Below are positions 34,795 to 48,330 of a DNA stretch of 64,000 nt, piece by piece. The notes beneath the pieces were generated by a model. That model worked only from the letters and a program-made list of their open reading frames with translations, did not search any database and was not told where the DNA came from. The stretch spans positions 51,189,020 through 51,253,019 of the forward strand of contig OY282607.1 of assembly GCA_958298945.1 (NCBI GenBank). Direction: 5' to 3'. Within the stretch, counting starts at the first letter, position 1. Each line of letters starts with the position of its first letter. The stretch comes from Atherix ibis. Taxonomy: Eukaryota > Arthropoda > Insecta > Diptera > Athericidae. The translations under genes were made by a program, and so were the position numbers.

Positions 34795-37700
34795 TTAAAT
34801 TTTTTTCGTCTGTTTTCGTTTTTTAACTGCATTTATGCCTTCGGCCAATTGTTCAATTTCTTTATAATTAATTGTTTCAGTGTGTTTAAAATCACGTTTT
34901 TTCGTTTGCTTCTCCATAAGATCTTGAACGAGAGTGCTGACTTTATTCCATACAAAATTTATAAAGTCCATCGCTAAATCCTGTCGGAAGAACGCAATGG
35001 CAACAAGAGCAATCAGAATCAGAGCTGATATTGAATTCTGATTAAGATCGCTTTCGGTTGTTTTCAGTTCTGGACTGAAATTTAACTCGACGAAGACTGA
35101 ACTGCTGTTGGCGACGAACTGTGCGGTCGGCAACACAAATTTATATAATTTTTCCGAAATGGTCGTCTTCAGTTCAACGAAGTACACTTTGCCGTCGAGT
35201 GGTATTCGCGGGAAGAACACCATAATTCCCGGATTGATTCTACCCTTGGGATTTAATGGAGTTTCTAATTTTTGTGAATATATTGGGCTGTCTACACTTC
35301 CTTTGCGGTACATTTGAATCCTCAACGTCTTGTAGTAATCATTCGAAGATGCAAAAACCCTTGCGATTACATCAACAAATCCAAATGGACTAATGGCGAT
35401 CAAATTGACGTTCTTCGTATCTTCAGTACCTATTTTGACTGATCGATACTCCGGAATAGAGCGTTCTACATTCGAATTAGCCTCGCCAATTTTCATGCGC
35501 ACAGTGTACGTACAACCTGGCTGTAAACCACGAATTCGATATTGGCCCGTATTCTCGCTAGTTGACTCCTCTTGATGATGCATGCAAGCTTCATCAGAAA
35601 TCGCTTCGACCACTACATTCCCGAATGGATCCCCATTAAGAGATGTTATAACGCCAAATATAGAATAGGCGACACGGTTTCCACTAAAATAGAATAAAAG
35701 GAAAAACAAAATAAACGTTGAAAACTTCTATAATAGGCAAAATCTTTGTTCTCACATCAATTCAACTTGAACTGTTTCACCATCCTGAACTTCAATAATT
35801 TTCGAATTTGGATTGAATTTATACTCCTTCATCATAGGTCGTAAGTAGTACTGACTTGGTGATAAGGAATGAAATTTTATTGTACCATCATTACCGGTAA
35901 CTAAATTTTTACGATAGCTCTCAGCGCCGGATAATGATAATAGAACGCCATGCAATTTATTTCCACCTTCGTCCTTTACAACTGCGATGATCTCGCAAAG
36001 TTTATGCGCCTTGAACGTGTTATCTATGCTGTTGAATTCAGAGAAAATGTAAGACTCCTTTTCAGCTCGGAGCTCAACATCCAATGATCCATCAAGTGGG
36101 CCAAATTTAAATGTGCCTCTTGACGACGAAACTGTCTGAATCGGATCCAATTCCGGATTTTTCGGGAATGTCAGTGTTATTGTCGTGTCTTTTATTGGCG
36201 GCTCTATTTTACCTTCAATTATAAGACCGCGTGTTGCGAGAAAACTAAACGCAACATCGATGCATTCGTTCGTTCCTAAAATCTCCTTAGATTTCGGCTT
36301 AAAGAGCATAACACTGCTTTGTGGTGTTAGTGTTAAAATTTCCTCCGCTTGTAAATAAGTTGTGTGCACATACGAGTAGTACCCATCTACCTTTATTGAT
36401 TCCTTTTCAAAATTAACCGTTTCTCTTCCCGATTTCCGTTCTACTAGCACTTTGAATTTATCAATTTCTAACTCAGACAAAATTCGAAGTCCTGTTTTGT
36501 GTGCTGTCGCAGTAATTATTAAAGGCTTGCCATCATCCGTTAAAAATGATTTTGGCAAATTGCTATCATATTTATGGCAGCCAAATAATGAAATATTGTA
36601 TTCACCCGCCTGAGTAACGCAGAAAGCATTCACTCCAGACATTAAATCAATTTTAGTCTTTTTCCCAGGTAATTTTTTTAGACTATATTCCATCTGCAAA
36701 AGCGGAAACGAAAAAAATTTCCAATATTTTCTAGTTTGAGGTTCAATTCTAAAATAATTACCATTGCTCTATGACTAGAAATAACTGAAATTTCGTATCC
36801 TACGTGGGTGAATGCAGGTACGGTTTCTGAAGCAGTAATAACATTCAGTTTAGTTGAGGTTTTATCCCAGCAAAGATTTGACGATGGAATTGAAATTTGA
36901 TACGTGCCAGGCAGAACTTCCGTAAATTTATATTTTCCATCTACAAGAGAGCACACAATACTCTCCATTTTAAAAAAAATATTTCAATTTAATAACGTAT
37001 TATTTACCTATAGCAGAAATGACCGTATTGTGGCCAGTTGCTTTTCCGTTTGAATCCAAAACATGCAAAGTAACTTCGATATTTTTGCAATTGAAAGAGC
37101 TATCGGCAAGACATTTTATTTCACCAACGATTGTGGCACGTAGCTGTGAGAACATAATTCCAGAAATCGCCGAATTACTCACTTCAATGTTCTGTTTCAA
37201 TGGGAAAAATCTAAAATTCGAAAAGAGGTTCTATTTATTGAAACATATTCTAGAGTAATTTCCATTTTCCTATGAAAAACTTACTGAATCCCATTCGATT
37301 TATCATCCGTAGTTATTAGGACTTCAGCTGTGTATTGTCCTCTTGTTAAATACGTACACCATTCACCAGTTCCCGGATGAGAAGTGGCAGTTGTGTAAAA
37401 AGTTGATCCTAATTTGGCAATACCAATGTTCCGTTCGGTTTTCGATACCACCTGACCACATACTTTATATGCGGACACTATAATGTCAGGAACGACTGGA
37501 TTCGTGAGAGAAATCTTAATAGTGCTTTCAGAAAATTGTAAATTGTCTGGAAATAAAAAAAATAGTTTATAAAATTACAATATACATATAAAAAGACAAA
37601 TATTTAACTTTACAGTTGAAAATAAATGCTATAATTTGTTAATTTCTAATATATAACAGCCGAGAAGGCTGTTATTTTTATCTCAAATATCTATGCTTAA

Positions 37701-39279
37701 TAGCCAAAAATTCTAACAAAATTCTTACCAGCTTCTACTTGTAGATTATAAGTACCGCCTTTAATGTTTTCTAAAATGTAACTACCGTCGGTATGTGTTA
37801 TAGTTGCGTATTGACCGTTAACTATAATTTTAGCATTCGGAACACCCCAGCCATTAGTACTAACTAAAACTCGACCTGTCACACTAAATCCAGTTATCTT
37901 AAATTTAAGAATTTTTTTTATAAAATCCCTAGCAATATGTAACTTTTTTATGCCAATTTACCTCAAAATTTTCTTTCAATGTAAGAGTATCTCTTCCAAC
38001 TTGGAATTCCTGAAACGGAGGTTTTATGTGCAACTTTAACTCCTGATTAGATACAAAAGGCGTAATAAGATATTTTCCCGGTGCAAGTCCATTGAAAATG
38101 AATTCACCACTTTTATCAACTGAGGCTATACAAATTGGATTTGATTTGTATTTTTGAAGTGAAGGTTTTATTCGACTCACTTCTGTTTTAGTACAGTACG
38201 ACGGTGATTTTTGCTGTAAGAAGATAGTTTGTAATGAAATAATAAAAAAATATAACGGGCAATTTGATTGATATATTCTCTTACGTTATTTTCTTCAAAC
38301 AAAAGTATTTCAACGTTAGACGGAGGCTGCCCACTTGAGAGTATTTTGCCAAGAACATCAAATCCAGAAACTATAAGAGAGCCTTCCGGGAGCTCTGTAT
38401 TTCCAGTTTCTACCACAACGGTGTATTCAGACTTTGAAAAATGCCACTTATTATGAGTGGCCTTTACGTGATACTTTCCTGGAATAATCGGTGTGAACGA
38501 GAAGATGCCATTAATATCTGTTGTAGTTTTCCGAACATCTTCACCGTTTTCGGAACGCAATTCGACAGTCACACTTTTAGCGCCAGACATATGACCAGTC
38601 AGACCAACTTTTCCCGTTATCCCGAATCCTTTGAAATTGAAATTCACATCTTTACCCTGACTGCAAATATCAGTTTTCCCGTCAAAATTCAAGTGCACAA
38701 ACTCCGGTTCAAAACTCCATCCTGGTGGGGGCGATATTTTCAAAATATACTCTCCCTTATCGTAAACTGGCAAAAAATAGTATCCATTTGATGGTGAACA
38801 ATCGGTTTTATCTTTAAGACTTCCTTGCTTTGTTAATCTAAGAAAAGAATAAACTTTAAAAACGTGTTCACAATATTTTTAGAAACAGCTTAGCTGGCAA
38901 ATAAGTTATTCAATTCCCCTCCTTACACGACTAATTCAATTAGAACATTTCCCAAAACAATATCACTTTCACCTATTTTTAAAAACTACTTATTCAAATA
39001 AAACTAAAGTTTTATTTTAAATTAAATAAAACATATTTAAAGATTTTAATTGATATTTGTTTAATATGTGGGGAATATGGGCGAATCAAATAGTCTTTCG
39101 CCGGTATTCAAGATTTGCGATTAAATTACTTACAATTTCACTTCTACTTTTGAAAAATCAATATCAGCATGACTTTTAATAAATCCACCACAACCTAATA
39201 CTTCATTTGAATTAATTTTATTTATTAAAAACAGTAGCTTTATCAAAAATACTAAAAATATGGAATATTTAACCTCCAT
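34795..39279 (-). CDS. NOMO: NOMO (Nodal modulator), ER membrane protein
   Basis: Nine exons: 39279-39134, 38837-38285, 38213-37962, 37897-37729, 37546-37285, 37210-37024 (or -37008), 36962-36762, 36693-35756 and 35683-34795; total about 1198 residues. Human NOMO has about 1220. A signal peptide precedes GCGGFIKS, followed by PVYDKGEYILKISPPPGW, GFSVTGRV, SAYKVCGQV, LSLSGAESYRKNL, LSPSQYYLRPMMKEYKF and LQPGCTYTVR. These are the repeated carboxypeptidase-regulatory or beta-sandwich motifs of NOMO. A membrane span (SALILIALVAIAFF) lies at about residues 1117-1135, with a Lys-rich cytosolic tail. NOMO acts with nicalin/TMEM147 at the ER translocon. The exon 6/7 junction is uncertain: the best-looking donor (after 37008) breaks the frame, while a weaker one (after 37024) keeps it. 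Confidence 0.93.
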
Positions 39280-39522
39280 TTTACTCGCCTCGAAATGTCA
39301 GTCTGATAATAAAAAAATTTCACGGTGACAGTAGATTTTTAATTGGTAACTGTCAATCGAATGCGACGTTTCCATAATACAATTCGAAATATGAAAACAT
39401 CGCGCATTCGATTGTTCGAAATGGGTCTGGACTAAGTGATGATACTGTTCGAAATTTGTTTTTGAATTCTTTTAAACAGTTTTCCTGTAATTTTTCGCAT
39501 TAGGAAAATAAATTAATTAACA

Positions 39523-39608
39523 TTCGCCAAATGGCCTCACGGTCGTGGCGCTATGAAGTGGCCCCTGGCATATGTCTAAGGGACCTTACAAACAAACAAA
39601 CAAACAAA
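39523..39608 (+). repeat. Retroposon 3' tail ending in CAAA repeats
   Basis: The sequence GGCCTCACGGTCGTGGCGCT is followed by a conserved stretch and (ACAA)n. It matches 61422-61502 closely. It is probably the 3' end of a LINE (or a SINE sharing that tail) that ends in a simple repeat rather than poly(A). Confidence 0.6.
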
Positions 39609-40310
39609 TTAATTAACACATCTCCTTATAATCGGTTTTCATCGCTGTTTTAATTTTTTTTTATTTTCAATGATTATAATCATACAATTCATCTAAACCG
39701 GGTTTCCAGCAGCCAGTGCAATTTTATATAGGTTCTTCTATTTTCATCTTCACCATAATCTCTTCCACTTAAGTTTAGTAATCACAACGGTCATTCTGCC
39801 AAGATAACCTAGCTGTATTATTAGCAATAAGGTTTGTCCAGTTGTTCACATTATCGTGCAGCTTTCAATCTACCGCCATTATTGCGATGTCATCTCTGCA
39901 AAACTAGAGAGCCTAGCACGCTCTTTAGATTTCGACTATTTTATTTATGGAAAATTCCGTAGAATAATAAAAGAGAACTAACTAAATATATTAGTGTATT
40001 TCATTCAATTTGAATTTAAATAAAATTAAATAGAAAAAAAAACAATCAAATATATTCCATAGTAAATAACTTTGAACTCTCAATAGCAGTTGTTGGTTTC
40101 TCGTTTATTCTAGAAATAACAAAATCATTGTTCAGGGTAACTTAAAATTTTAATTATTATGTTAAATAAAATAAACGGGCTAGAATAAAAATGCAGTCTA
40201 AATTTATTAATATAAACGTTTTCACTTTGGTCCAAAATTGTTTAATAATATTTAAAACAACTAGTGAAATCAATGTTTCTGACCTTGTGCTTTAAGGCTT
40301 CTTTTTATTT
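39609..40310. other. AT-rich spacer
   Basis: No gene or repeat is recognised. Confidence 0.5.
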
Positions 40311-40458
40311 AGTCGTATTATAAGACTCCGTAGCCAGCTGCGACTTTTTAAAACCGGTTGGACGTCCTTGGCGTCCAAAAACATCGAAAAGAGACGTAAC
40401 GACCATCAGCTCGCCTGGTTCATCGCCGAAGGCCAAAAACCAAAAGAAGGCAACGAAC

Positions 40459-41531
40459 ATGCCAGCAGAAAAAGGTTCAGGCAATAGATTTGCTCTATTG
40501 TCTGAAAATACATGCAGTGCGACGGTATCAAATTCGCTTACACAAGCGAATACCAACAATACATATAAGCCACCACCGATCTTTGTCACAAAGGTTACGA
40601 ATTTTGTTGACCTAGGTCGTGCCATTGCGAAACGTATTGGTAATGAGCAATTTGGTTGCAAGTCAAATGCGAAAGGACTTGCAATACAAGCCAAATCTGG
40701 TGATGCTTATAGAAGCATTGTGCAATTGCTCGAGGAAACAAAGCAAACGTTTCATACCTTTCAACCAAAGGAAGAAAAGGCGTACAAGGTGGTGATTCGT
40801 CACCTTCATCACACCACATGCGTCGAGGAAATAAAATCCGAGTTAAAAATACTAGGACATAACGTCACTAGTATTTCAAGTATTAAGAAAGATGCTCCTC
40901 TGCCACTATTTTTCGTATCATTGAAACCGGCACCCAACAACAAGGACATCTTTACATTAGAAAAGAAATAGTCCAATGCTATAGATGCCAAGAGTACGGG
41001 CACACCAAGACTTATTGTCGGCATAATCCGAAATGCGTGAAATGTGCAGGTGAGCACCTCACCAAGGAATGTAGCAAAAATAAGACAACTCCAGCCAAAT
41101 GCGTTCTCTGCGACGGTAGCCATCCCGCAAACTACAAGGGTTGCTCCACTTACAAAAAGCTGCAGGAGAAAATTAACCCAAATACCAAAAAAGCCATCCG
41201 ACCAAATACTATAATTAGTCAATCAGTGCAGCAAGGTTTGTCATTTGCTGCGGTTGCGGCAGGCATTTCTAATACTGAGCAGCAACAACAAAAACAACGA
41301 GAACCTCAACAACAGCAACAACAGTAGCCACAATTACAACAACCGCAACAGCAAGAAACTAGTAGTAAGAAATATATTCCAGCTCCATCATTTTCATCCC
41401 ACGATATATCCTCAATGTTCTCCCAACTAACTAACTCACTTGTTATACAGGAATTGAATAAAATACTTACACCTCTTGTAAATGCGTTAATGTCCATTGT
41501 GTCAGTTTTATCGTCCGCCGTTCAGAAATAA
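40459..41531 (+). pseudogene. LINE ORF1, Gag-like with PRE_C2HC and zinc knuckles
   Basis: The first frame (40459-40971) has the helical region and a PRE_C2HC-type segment (KVVIRHLHHTTCVEEIKSEL). A frameshift near 40965 separates it from the zinc-knuckle part (CYRCQEYGHTKTYC, CVKCAGEHLTKEC, CVLCDGSHPANYKGC). A Gln-rich stretch then holds a TAG at 41325-41327. The frame ends at the TAA at 41529-41531. Such proteins bind the element RNA and target the particle. Confidence 0.85.
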
Positions 41532-44242
41532 ATGTCTTCCTGTACTGCAAATTCCCTTACAATCCTCCTTTGGAATGCTAATGGACTAAGTTCCAAACGA
41601 CCAGAACTTGACTTATTACTACATGACAAACGAATAGACGTAGTACTCATTACAGAAACACACTTTACGTCCAGGTCCAACTTCTACATATGCGACTACA
41701 CAACGTTCAGGACCGAACATCCTGACAATACTGGTCACGATGGCACTGCTATCCTCATTAGAAATTCCTTATCCTTTTCTTTTCATTCCTATATTGCGGA
41801 AGATTTTTTTCAATCCACCGCAGTATCAATTGACTGCTCCCCTATCCCCTTAACTATTGCCGCAACCTATTGCCCTCCTAATAAACCTATAAACTCCCTT
41901 GAATTTAGGTCATTTTTTGAAGCTCTTGGGAATTCTTTCATTGGTGGTGGTGACTTTAACACCAAGCACCCACAATGGGGCTGTCGAGTCTCCAATCCCC
42001 GTGGGATTATTCTTAATCAAGTGCTTTCATCCTCTTCCTACCAAGTCATCTCTCCTCCGACTCCCACATACTGGCCAACTTCCCGATCTAAGCTTCCGGA
42101 CATTCTAGATTACTTTATAACTAGTCCCATGAATTCCTCCAATATTAATGTTGATTCACTTCTAGATCTTAATTCCGATCATAGCCCTGTTCTACTAGTT
42201 CTCGATTCCCAATCCACTCCAAAAGTCAATGCGCCGAGACTTATTAATGGACCAATTGACTGGGAATTATTCAAACAATATATTGACAAGCATTTAGACT
42301 TACGACAAAGCTTAAAAACAGTACAAGAACTAGATGACACGGTACACAAGTTTACATGTTTACTACAAAACGCTACAGACTTTTCGCAAAAAAGTAAAAA
42401 CTCGAAACCTACACAAAACCTGACAATTCAACCATTAACAATTAGGCGTCTTATTGCAGAAAAACGAAAAGCAAGATCTCATTGGCAACACACAAGAATG
42501 CCCAGCGATAAAACCAAACTGAACAAACTGCAAAAAGAACTACATGACAAAATCACTAAATACAATACAGATCGTTTTAGAAACTATACTTCAACCCTAA
42601 CGAAAAACAGAACTTTGTGGACTGCTACAAGACAAATACTATCTTATAGGAAAACAAAGCACCCTTTACGAAAAACTGACGGAACCTGGGCCAAAACGGA
42701 CCAACATAAAGCAGACGCTTTTGCTGAACACCTTGCACAAACATTTACTCCACATGAGGACATATTAGACAGGACTCATTGCACTACAATCGAGACGGAA
42801 CTATCCATTCCTTAACCCATGAGTCTTCCCCCTAAGGCAATCACTCCTTCCGAAGTTGCCAATTTAATCAAGCTCCTTCCCAAAAATAAAGCTCCTGGCT
42901 ATGATCTGATTGCCTCCAATATACTCCAACAACTCCCTAAAAGAGCAATAGTTTTCCTTGTCACAATATATAACTCCATCCTTAGAACAACACATGTCCC
43001 AATCCTATGGAAATTTGCAATCATTAAAATGATCCCTAAGCCCAATAAACCAATAAACCGGCCCACTTCCTACAGGCCAATAAGTCTCCTTCCACTTCTC
43101 TCAAAAATCTTTGAAAAAATCCTCCTTCGCCGCTTATATCCTCTACTCGAATCTTCAAATTTAATTCCTAATCACCAATTTGGTTTCCGCGCCGAACACT
43201 CCACTACCCAGCAGTGTCATCGTGTTGTCGATTTCATTGCATCCTCTTTAGAAAGAAAAGAGTACTGTCCCGGTGTGTTTCTTGATATACTCGTAAGTCA
43301 AGCTTTTGATAGAGTTTGGCACCCGGGTCTACTCTGGAAATTCAAGAGGTTCCTTCCTTCCACCTATTTCTATTTCCTAGTCCTAAGATCATTCCTTTCC
43401 GACCGACACTTCCAAGTAAATGAATCCAACGAACTCTCCAATATCACTCTGATATTGGCTGGGGTTCCTCAGGGTAGCATACTTGGACCCATCCTCTACA
43501 ACATTTATTAATCCGATATCCCAATCCGCCCTAATACCTTCTTTGCTACATACGCCGATGATACGGCCTGCCTTGCATCTAGCGAAAATCCCCAACATGC
43601 TTCCGAAACTCCCCAAATCCAAATCCAAACCCTCCAGAACTGGTTTACTAAGTGGAGAATAAAAGTCAATGAACGTAAATCTATCCAGGTAACTTTTACT
43701 CTCCGTCGTGAGACATGCCTTCCCATATACCTTAATGGCAGTGCCATACCTCAACACACCGAAGCTCGGTATCTAGGCCTGTACTTAAACAAACGCTTGA
43801 CATGGAACCCACATACAAGACTTAAAAGACAAGAACTTAAAAGACGATACCTAAAACTACTTCGACTCCTAGACAAACGTTCCAAACTTACTATAGACAG
43901 CAAAGCTCTGTTCTACAATACCTTACTGAGCCCTTATGGACATACGGACTAGAACTCTGGGGATCTACTAAGCCTTCTAATTCCCGTCAAATCCAATCCC
44001 TTCAATCAAAAATACTCCGTACAATTGTCGATGCCCCCTTTTATGTTCGCAATACTGTTATTCATCGTGATCTTAAAGTCCCATTTGTTTTTGATGTGGC
44101 TGTATCTCGTTATAAAAAGTTCCGTTCCCGTGTCCTCAATCATAATAATCCTCTTGTTCAAGAACTATCCTCCATTTCCTTCCCTAGAAATACACATCGA
44201 AGACTTAAGCGTCACTGGTCGCGTGATTTACTTAAATACTGA
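41532..44242 (+). pseudogene. LINE ORF2, AP endonuclease and reverse transcriptase
   Basis: The endonuclease domain (about residues 10-225) shows LLWNANG, ITETHF, GGDFNTKHP, SDHSP. In-frame stops lie at 42813-42815 and 43509-43511. The reverse transcriptase has KAPGYD, SYRPISLLP, HQFGFRAEHST, GVPQGSILGP and YADDTA, the catalytic Asp pair, in the same frame after the second stop. A frameshift near 43935 precedes the C-terminal part (WTYGLELWGST, then RNTHRRLKR). It is not translatable as a whole. Confidence 0.9.
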
Positions 44243-44392
44243 GGCCTAACAGAAACACACGCTAGCAGGAGGAACTTCATTGGATGTTTACTCCCCACAA
44301 CCTATCAAGTTAATTAATACTATTGCAAAAATTTGTAAGTAGTTGTAAATATCTAAATAAATAAAAAAAAAAAAAAAAAAGTCGTATTATAA

Positions 44393-45634
44393 AACCCATG
44401 TTTCCATTTAATTTCACTCTAATAAAAATGTTGCGCAGAATTAGTTTATTCTGCTTTGATGTCGCAGAGAATTATTTTATTCTGCAATTATTGTTGACCG
44501 AGATTTAAATCATTATACCTACTTGATTCCTATTTATTAATTCCTTCATTATTTCATTTTAGATCTTTACAATACGAGTATATTATAAGATGCCGAAAAT
44601 ACTAGGTGCGCAGTAGAATGTATTGAAGCAGTACAATATACGAGTAGTATGTCGCAAGTGTGAAAAAATTCAGGAAATTCATTTATCATAAACAACAGGT
44701 TAAAAGATCTTATTTGATCTTATTTGACTAATTAAACTATACTTTCATCTCTCTTATGGGCTGAACGTTGAGATAAGTTGTCGATGGTCAATGGGCACTT
44801 CGGAATTTTTTTTGCCGACGAACTGCAATGAGTGGTTTGGGATACGGTCACGTTCGTTGTCGAACGTCATCGAAACTCCTCCTGAACAGCTTCTCTCTCC
44901 TCGATCGAATCATAGATCGAGCCGTGTTACGTGGACAGTATTAGTTTTTTCTGGACTTATTTTTATATATATAAATAATATATACCTCTTTTCCCAATTT
45001 TCCTCAATTAAGTCGTATTATTTAAAATATGAAAAGATTTACCCATTTTGCTTTTTATTTGTTGCGCAAAATTCTTTTATTTAGCTGAAATTGAAAATTT
45101 ATGTGTGAATAAAATTATTTTAATTTAATTCACTTTCAATATTTAATTTTTAACTTTTACTGCATAATATTTATTGCAAACCTGATATTTTTTCCCCATA
45201 CCATTTCTGCAGCGGCAAGTAGAGGGCCTAAAAAATGACGTTGATTTGTTTGGTTGCTTGTAGGAAGGAATAATTACATTTTGTTTTTAGGTCCATAATG
45301 CGATTTAACATGTTTGAAAGTGAAAATTATATTAATATGGAATATATACATAATATATTTTCTACGACTTTTAATTGCTCGTTATTTAAAAATATTATCT
45401 TCACTTTCTAGCGTGAATTACAATGATCTCTCATTTTCTTATCTGCCCAAAACAGACGATTTGTGTTTGTAACAATGAATTAGAATACCTAGGCACGAAA
45501 CTAGGAACTCTCTAATTATTTGATTGAACAACCTAAGGCGAACTGGAGATTGTCATATCGTTAGTATGTAAAGAAAATATATACCGTACGTATACAAAAG
45601 TTTGATACAGTTCACCGAAAAGATGGTTGACTTA
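44393..45634. other. Spacer with no supported gene
   Basis: A frame at 44791-45084 has no recognised domain. The segment at 44791-44945 is GC-richer than its flanks, cause unknown. Confidence 0.4.
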
Positions 45635-45636
45635 TA

Positions 45637-46924
45637 CGAGGGTCGTTCAATAAGTCCTTGGAAAATCCGAGAATTGCGCTTAGAAAGTAGAGAAAGATTT
45701 TTTGTAAGTAGCATTATCGACAGAAAAGCTGTCAAAATTTCAGCTCGATCCATAGCGTAGGTCAATTTCTATCGTCGATTAAAGTTAACGACATTTATTT
45801 GTGCATAACAATGGAAAAAAGCGAGTTTAGGGCTGTCATCAAACATCTCCATTTGAAAGGCTTAAGCCCGAAAGAAATCAAAGCCGAGTTGGATGCAGTT
45901 CATGGCACATCTGCACCTGTGTTTGCGATGGTTTAAAATTGGGTGAATGAATTTAAACGTGGCCGTTCATCCACAAAAGATGAACATCGTTCAGGACGCC
46001 CAGTTGAGGTGTCTACTCCTGAAATCATCGACAAAATCCACAATCTGATTTTGAACGATCGGCGAATTAAAGTGCGCGAATAAGTTGAGGCCACGGGCAT
46101 ATCACAAGGTACAGTCGCTTCAATTTTGCATGAAAAATTGTCTGTGAAAAAAATGTCGGCAAGATGGGTGCCGCGTTTGCTCTCAGAGGAGAATAAGCGC
46201 AATCGTGTAGTGGACTCTGAGGCTATGTTGGCACTCTTTCATCGCAATCCTGCCGAATTCCTTTGTCAATATATCACTGTGGACGAAACCTGGATACACT
46301 ACTACACTCCAGAAACAAAGAGACAGTCATCACAGTGGATTTTCAAGGGTGAACGGGCTCCGAAGAAGGCAAAAACTGTGCCATCGGCCGGCAAGGTGAT
46401 GGCCACGGTCTTTTGGGTTTCGCAGGGCATCATTTTTATCGAGTACTTGGAAAAAAGAAAAACAATAACAGGAGCGTATTACGCGTCGTTATTGCAACGG
46501 TTGAGCGAGGAAATCAAAGAGAAACGCCCCCGTCTGAAGAAGAAAAAAATCCTCTTGCATCAGGACAATGCGCGTGTGCACACCTGCGCTGTTTCCATGG
46601 ACAAAATTGTGGAATTGAGAATGGAATTGTTGCAGCATCACGCTTATTCACCAGATTTGGCCCCGAGTGACTATTTTCTTTTCCCCAATCTGAAGAAATG
46701 GCTTGGCGGACGACGGTTCACTTCCAACGAGGACGTCATTGCTCAAACGGATGAGTATTTTGCAGAACTTCCGAAATCCTATTTTTTGGACGGGATAAAA
46801 ATTTTGGAAAAACGGTTGGAAAAGTGTATAGAGCTAAAAGGAGATTATGTTAAAAAATAAAATTTTTTTTTTTTAAAAACAGTTTTTTTACATCTTTTTC
46901 TAAGTACTTATTGAAAGACCCTTG
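45637..46924 (+). mobile_element. Mariner element (DD34D), copy 4, two stops
   Basis: The left TIR begins CGAGGGTCGTTCAATAAGTC. The right TIR has a few mismatches, and TA flanks both ends. The transposase starts at 45811 and ends at 46860 with TAA at 45934-45936 and 46081-46083. The rest, from 46126, is open and keeps all three catalytic Asp positions. It is the same family as copies 1 and 2 but has the normal Lys codon in AGKVMATVFW. Confidence 0.93.
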
Positions 46925-47339
46925 TAGAATTGCATGACTTTAGCATACAACTAGGCTATTTGAACGTAAGTTAGTAGGTCTAGACTGCACCAAATTATTA
47001 TCCGGAATAGGACCTTTTTATCTTACAAACACTGAATTAGAGGTACTTGACATTATTTTACTCAGCAGGGCTAGACCGAACCTCCGGTTTTTGATAACAA
47101 GAATGAACTCATTGGGTATGGACTTTCTATAGTTTAAAAGCCATCTAACTATGTTTGATTGCCTATTACTTAGTTAGCTGTATTTCAACTCAAAACCATA
47201 ACTTTGTACAGTTGGGATTCCTTCACAATATTCTATAGGGAGGTTTATATATTTAATTTGATACCATATTGATTGGCTGTTATTTTATCAGTTGATATTG
47301 AACAGCCATAGATAGTAAATACCGTAAAATTAATAAGGA

Positions 47340-48330
47340 GCTTTTTAACTTGCAACAACGTGTAAATATTGTTAAAACATTTTACGAAAATAATTCATCA
47401 ATCGTTAAAAGATGTAATGAAAGAACATGCTTTCAAATTATACTGTTTATATCATTTTGAAGAAATTGTAATTTTTTCAAAATAAATAATAATTGCCAAG
47501 AATATGGCACATCGATAAATCGAAACCTGGCCGTTTTAGAACGTGATGCTCAACCGAGAATATTGCTGCAGCGCGTGAAAGTGTAGCTGCAGCAAGTAAA
47601 GGATCGCGCATAAGAACTGCATCCATCTTTCTCAAATCGTTGTGTAGAGTATTTTAAATAAAGATTTGCATTTATTTATACCTATGAAAAATTTAGGCGA
47701 CACACGAACTTCAGCCCAGATATAATATGCACCCCTGGTAATGAGGCGCAAACATTATAAAAGCATCACAGACAAGACCCTCATTTTTACAGAAAACTAA
47801 TCATGAGTGATTGTTCGCATTTTGACTTCGTGACCTTGTTAATAAACAAAATAACCGTTTTTGGATATTTGAAAATCCAGAGCAATTCACAACCGATGTT
47901 AGCCGGAGGTGTCATTGATCCGTATTTCTTTGAGTACGCTGCTGCCAATGCTATTAGGGTGGATTGGTGAGCGATGTAGAGAGATGGTACGGAACTTTTT
48001 TTTCTGTGAGTTGGGGATCAATTGGGTTTGGTAGTGTGTGTTTCCACTATAATGGCACCACGTCACACACTGCACGCGCTAGAATAAAAATTCTGGACCG
48101 ATATTTACTGATCGTTTTATGCCGGAAAATGGTTGTACCGATTTCATCGCTGAAAATTTTCGTCCTGTGTAGATACTTAAAGGAGAGCAATTCAAAAACT
48201 TAAAGAAAATATACGTAATGAAATCAATGAAATTAACCCAGAAATATGTGAAAGCGTATTAAATAATGTCGTCAAAAGAGCAGACAAGACCAAGATCTTG
48301 TACAGCAAAAAGCTTCGCCCTTAAGGCGAG
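47340..48330 (+). mobile_element. Decayed IS630/Tc1-type transposase remnant
   Basis: Pieces in different frames resemble an insect transposase family of the IS630-Tc1-mariner superfamily: a helix-turn-helix remnant near 47600, MSDCSHFDF in place of an SDEAHFHL box, LAGGVIDPYFFEYAAANAIRV (47900-47965) and a C-terminal CESVLNNVVKRA-like stretch near 48245. Stops and shifts are frequent. No TIR was found. This is assigned from memory of the motif order. Confidence 0.5.

Larger units (their letters stand above)
40324..44379 (+). mobile_element. Jockey-clade LINE, full length but disabled
   Basis: The element is flanked by the 13-bp direct repeat AGTCGTATTATAA (40311-40323 and 44380-44392) and ends in poly(A) after AAATAAATA. 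ORF1 is Gag-like with zinc knuckles; ORF2 has an AP endonuclease and a reverse transcriptase and no RNase H. ORF2 starts (41532) directly after the ORF1 stop. The perfect target duplication suggests a fairly recent insertion, yet both ORFs carry disabling changes. Relatives are the fragments at 14957, 56869 and 59640. Confidence 0.93.

Noticed and set aside
40305..41497. Minus-strand frames opposite LINE ORF1
   Set aside because: Shadows of the plus-strand Gag-like ORF and of its Gln-rich repeat.
44791..45084. 97-codon plus-strand frame
   Set aside because: No domain or splice context; the C-terminal part is random hydrophobic AT-rich coding.
46413..46670. Second frame inside mariner copy 4 (and similar frames in copies 1 and 2)
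   Set aside because: These are alternate-frame shadows of the transposase gene.
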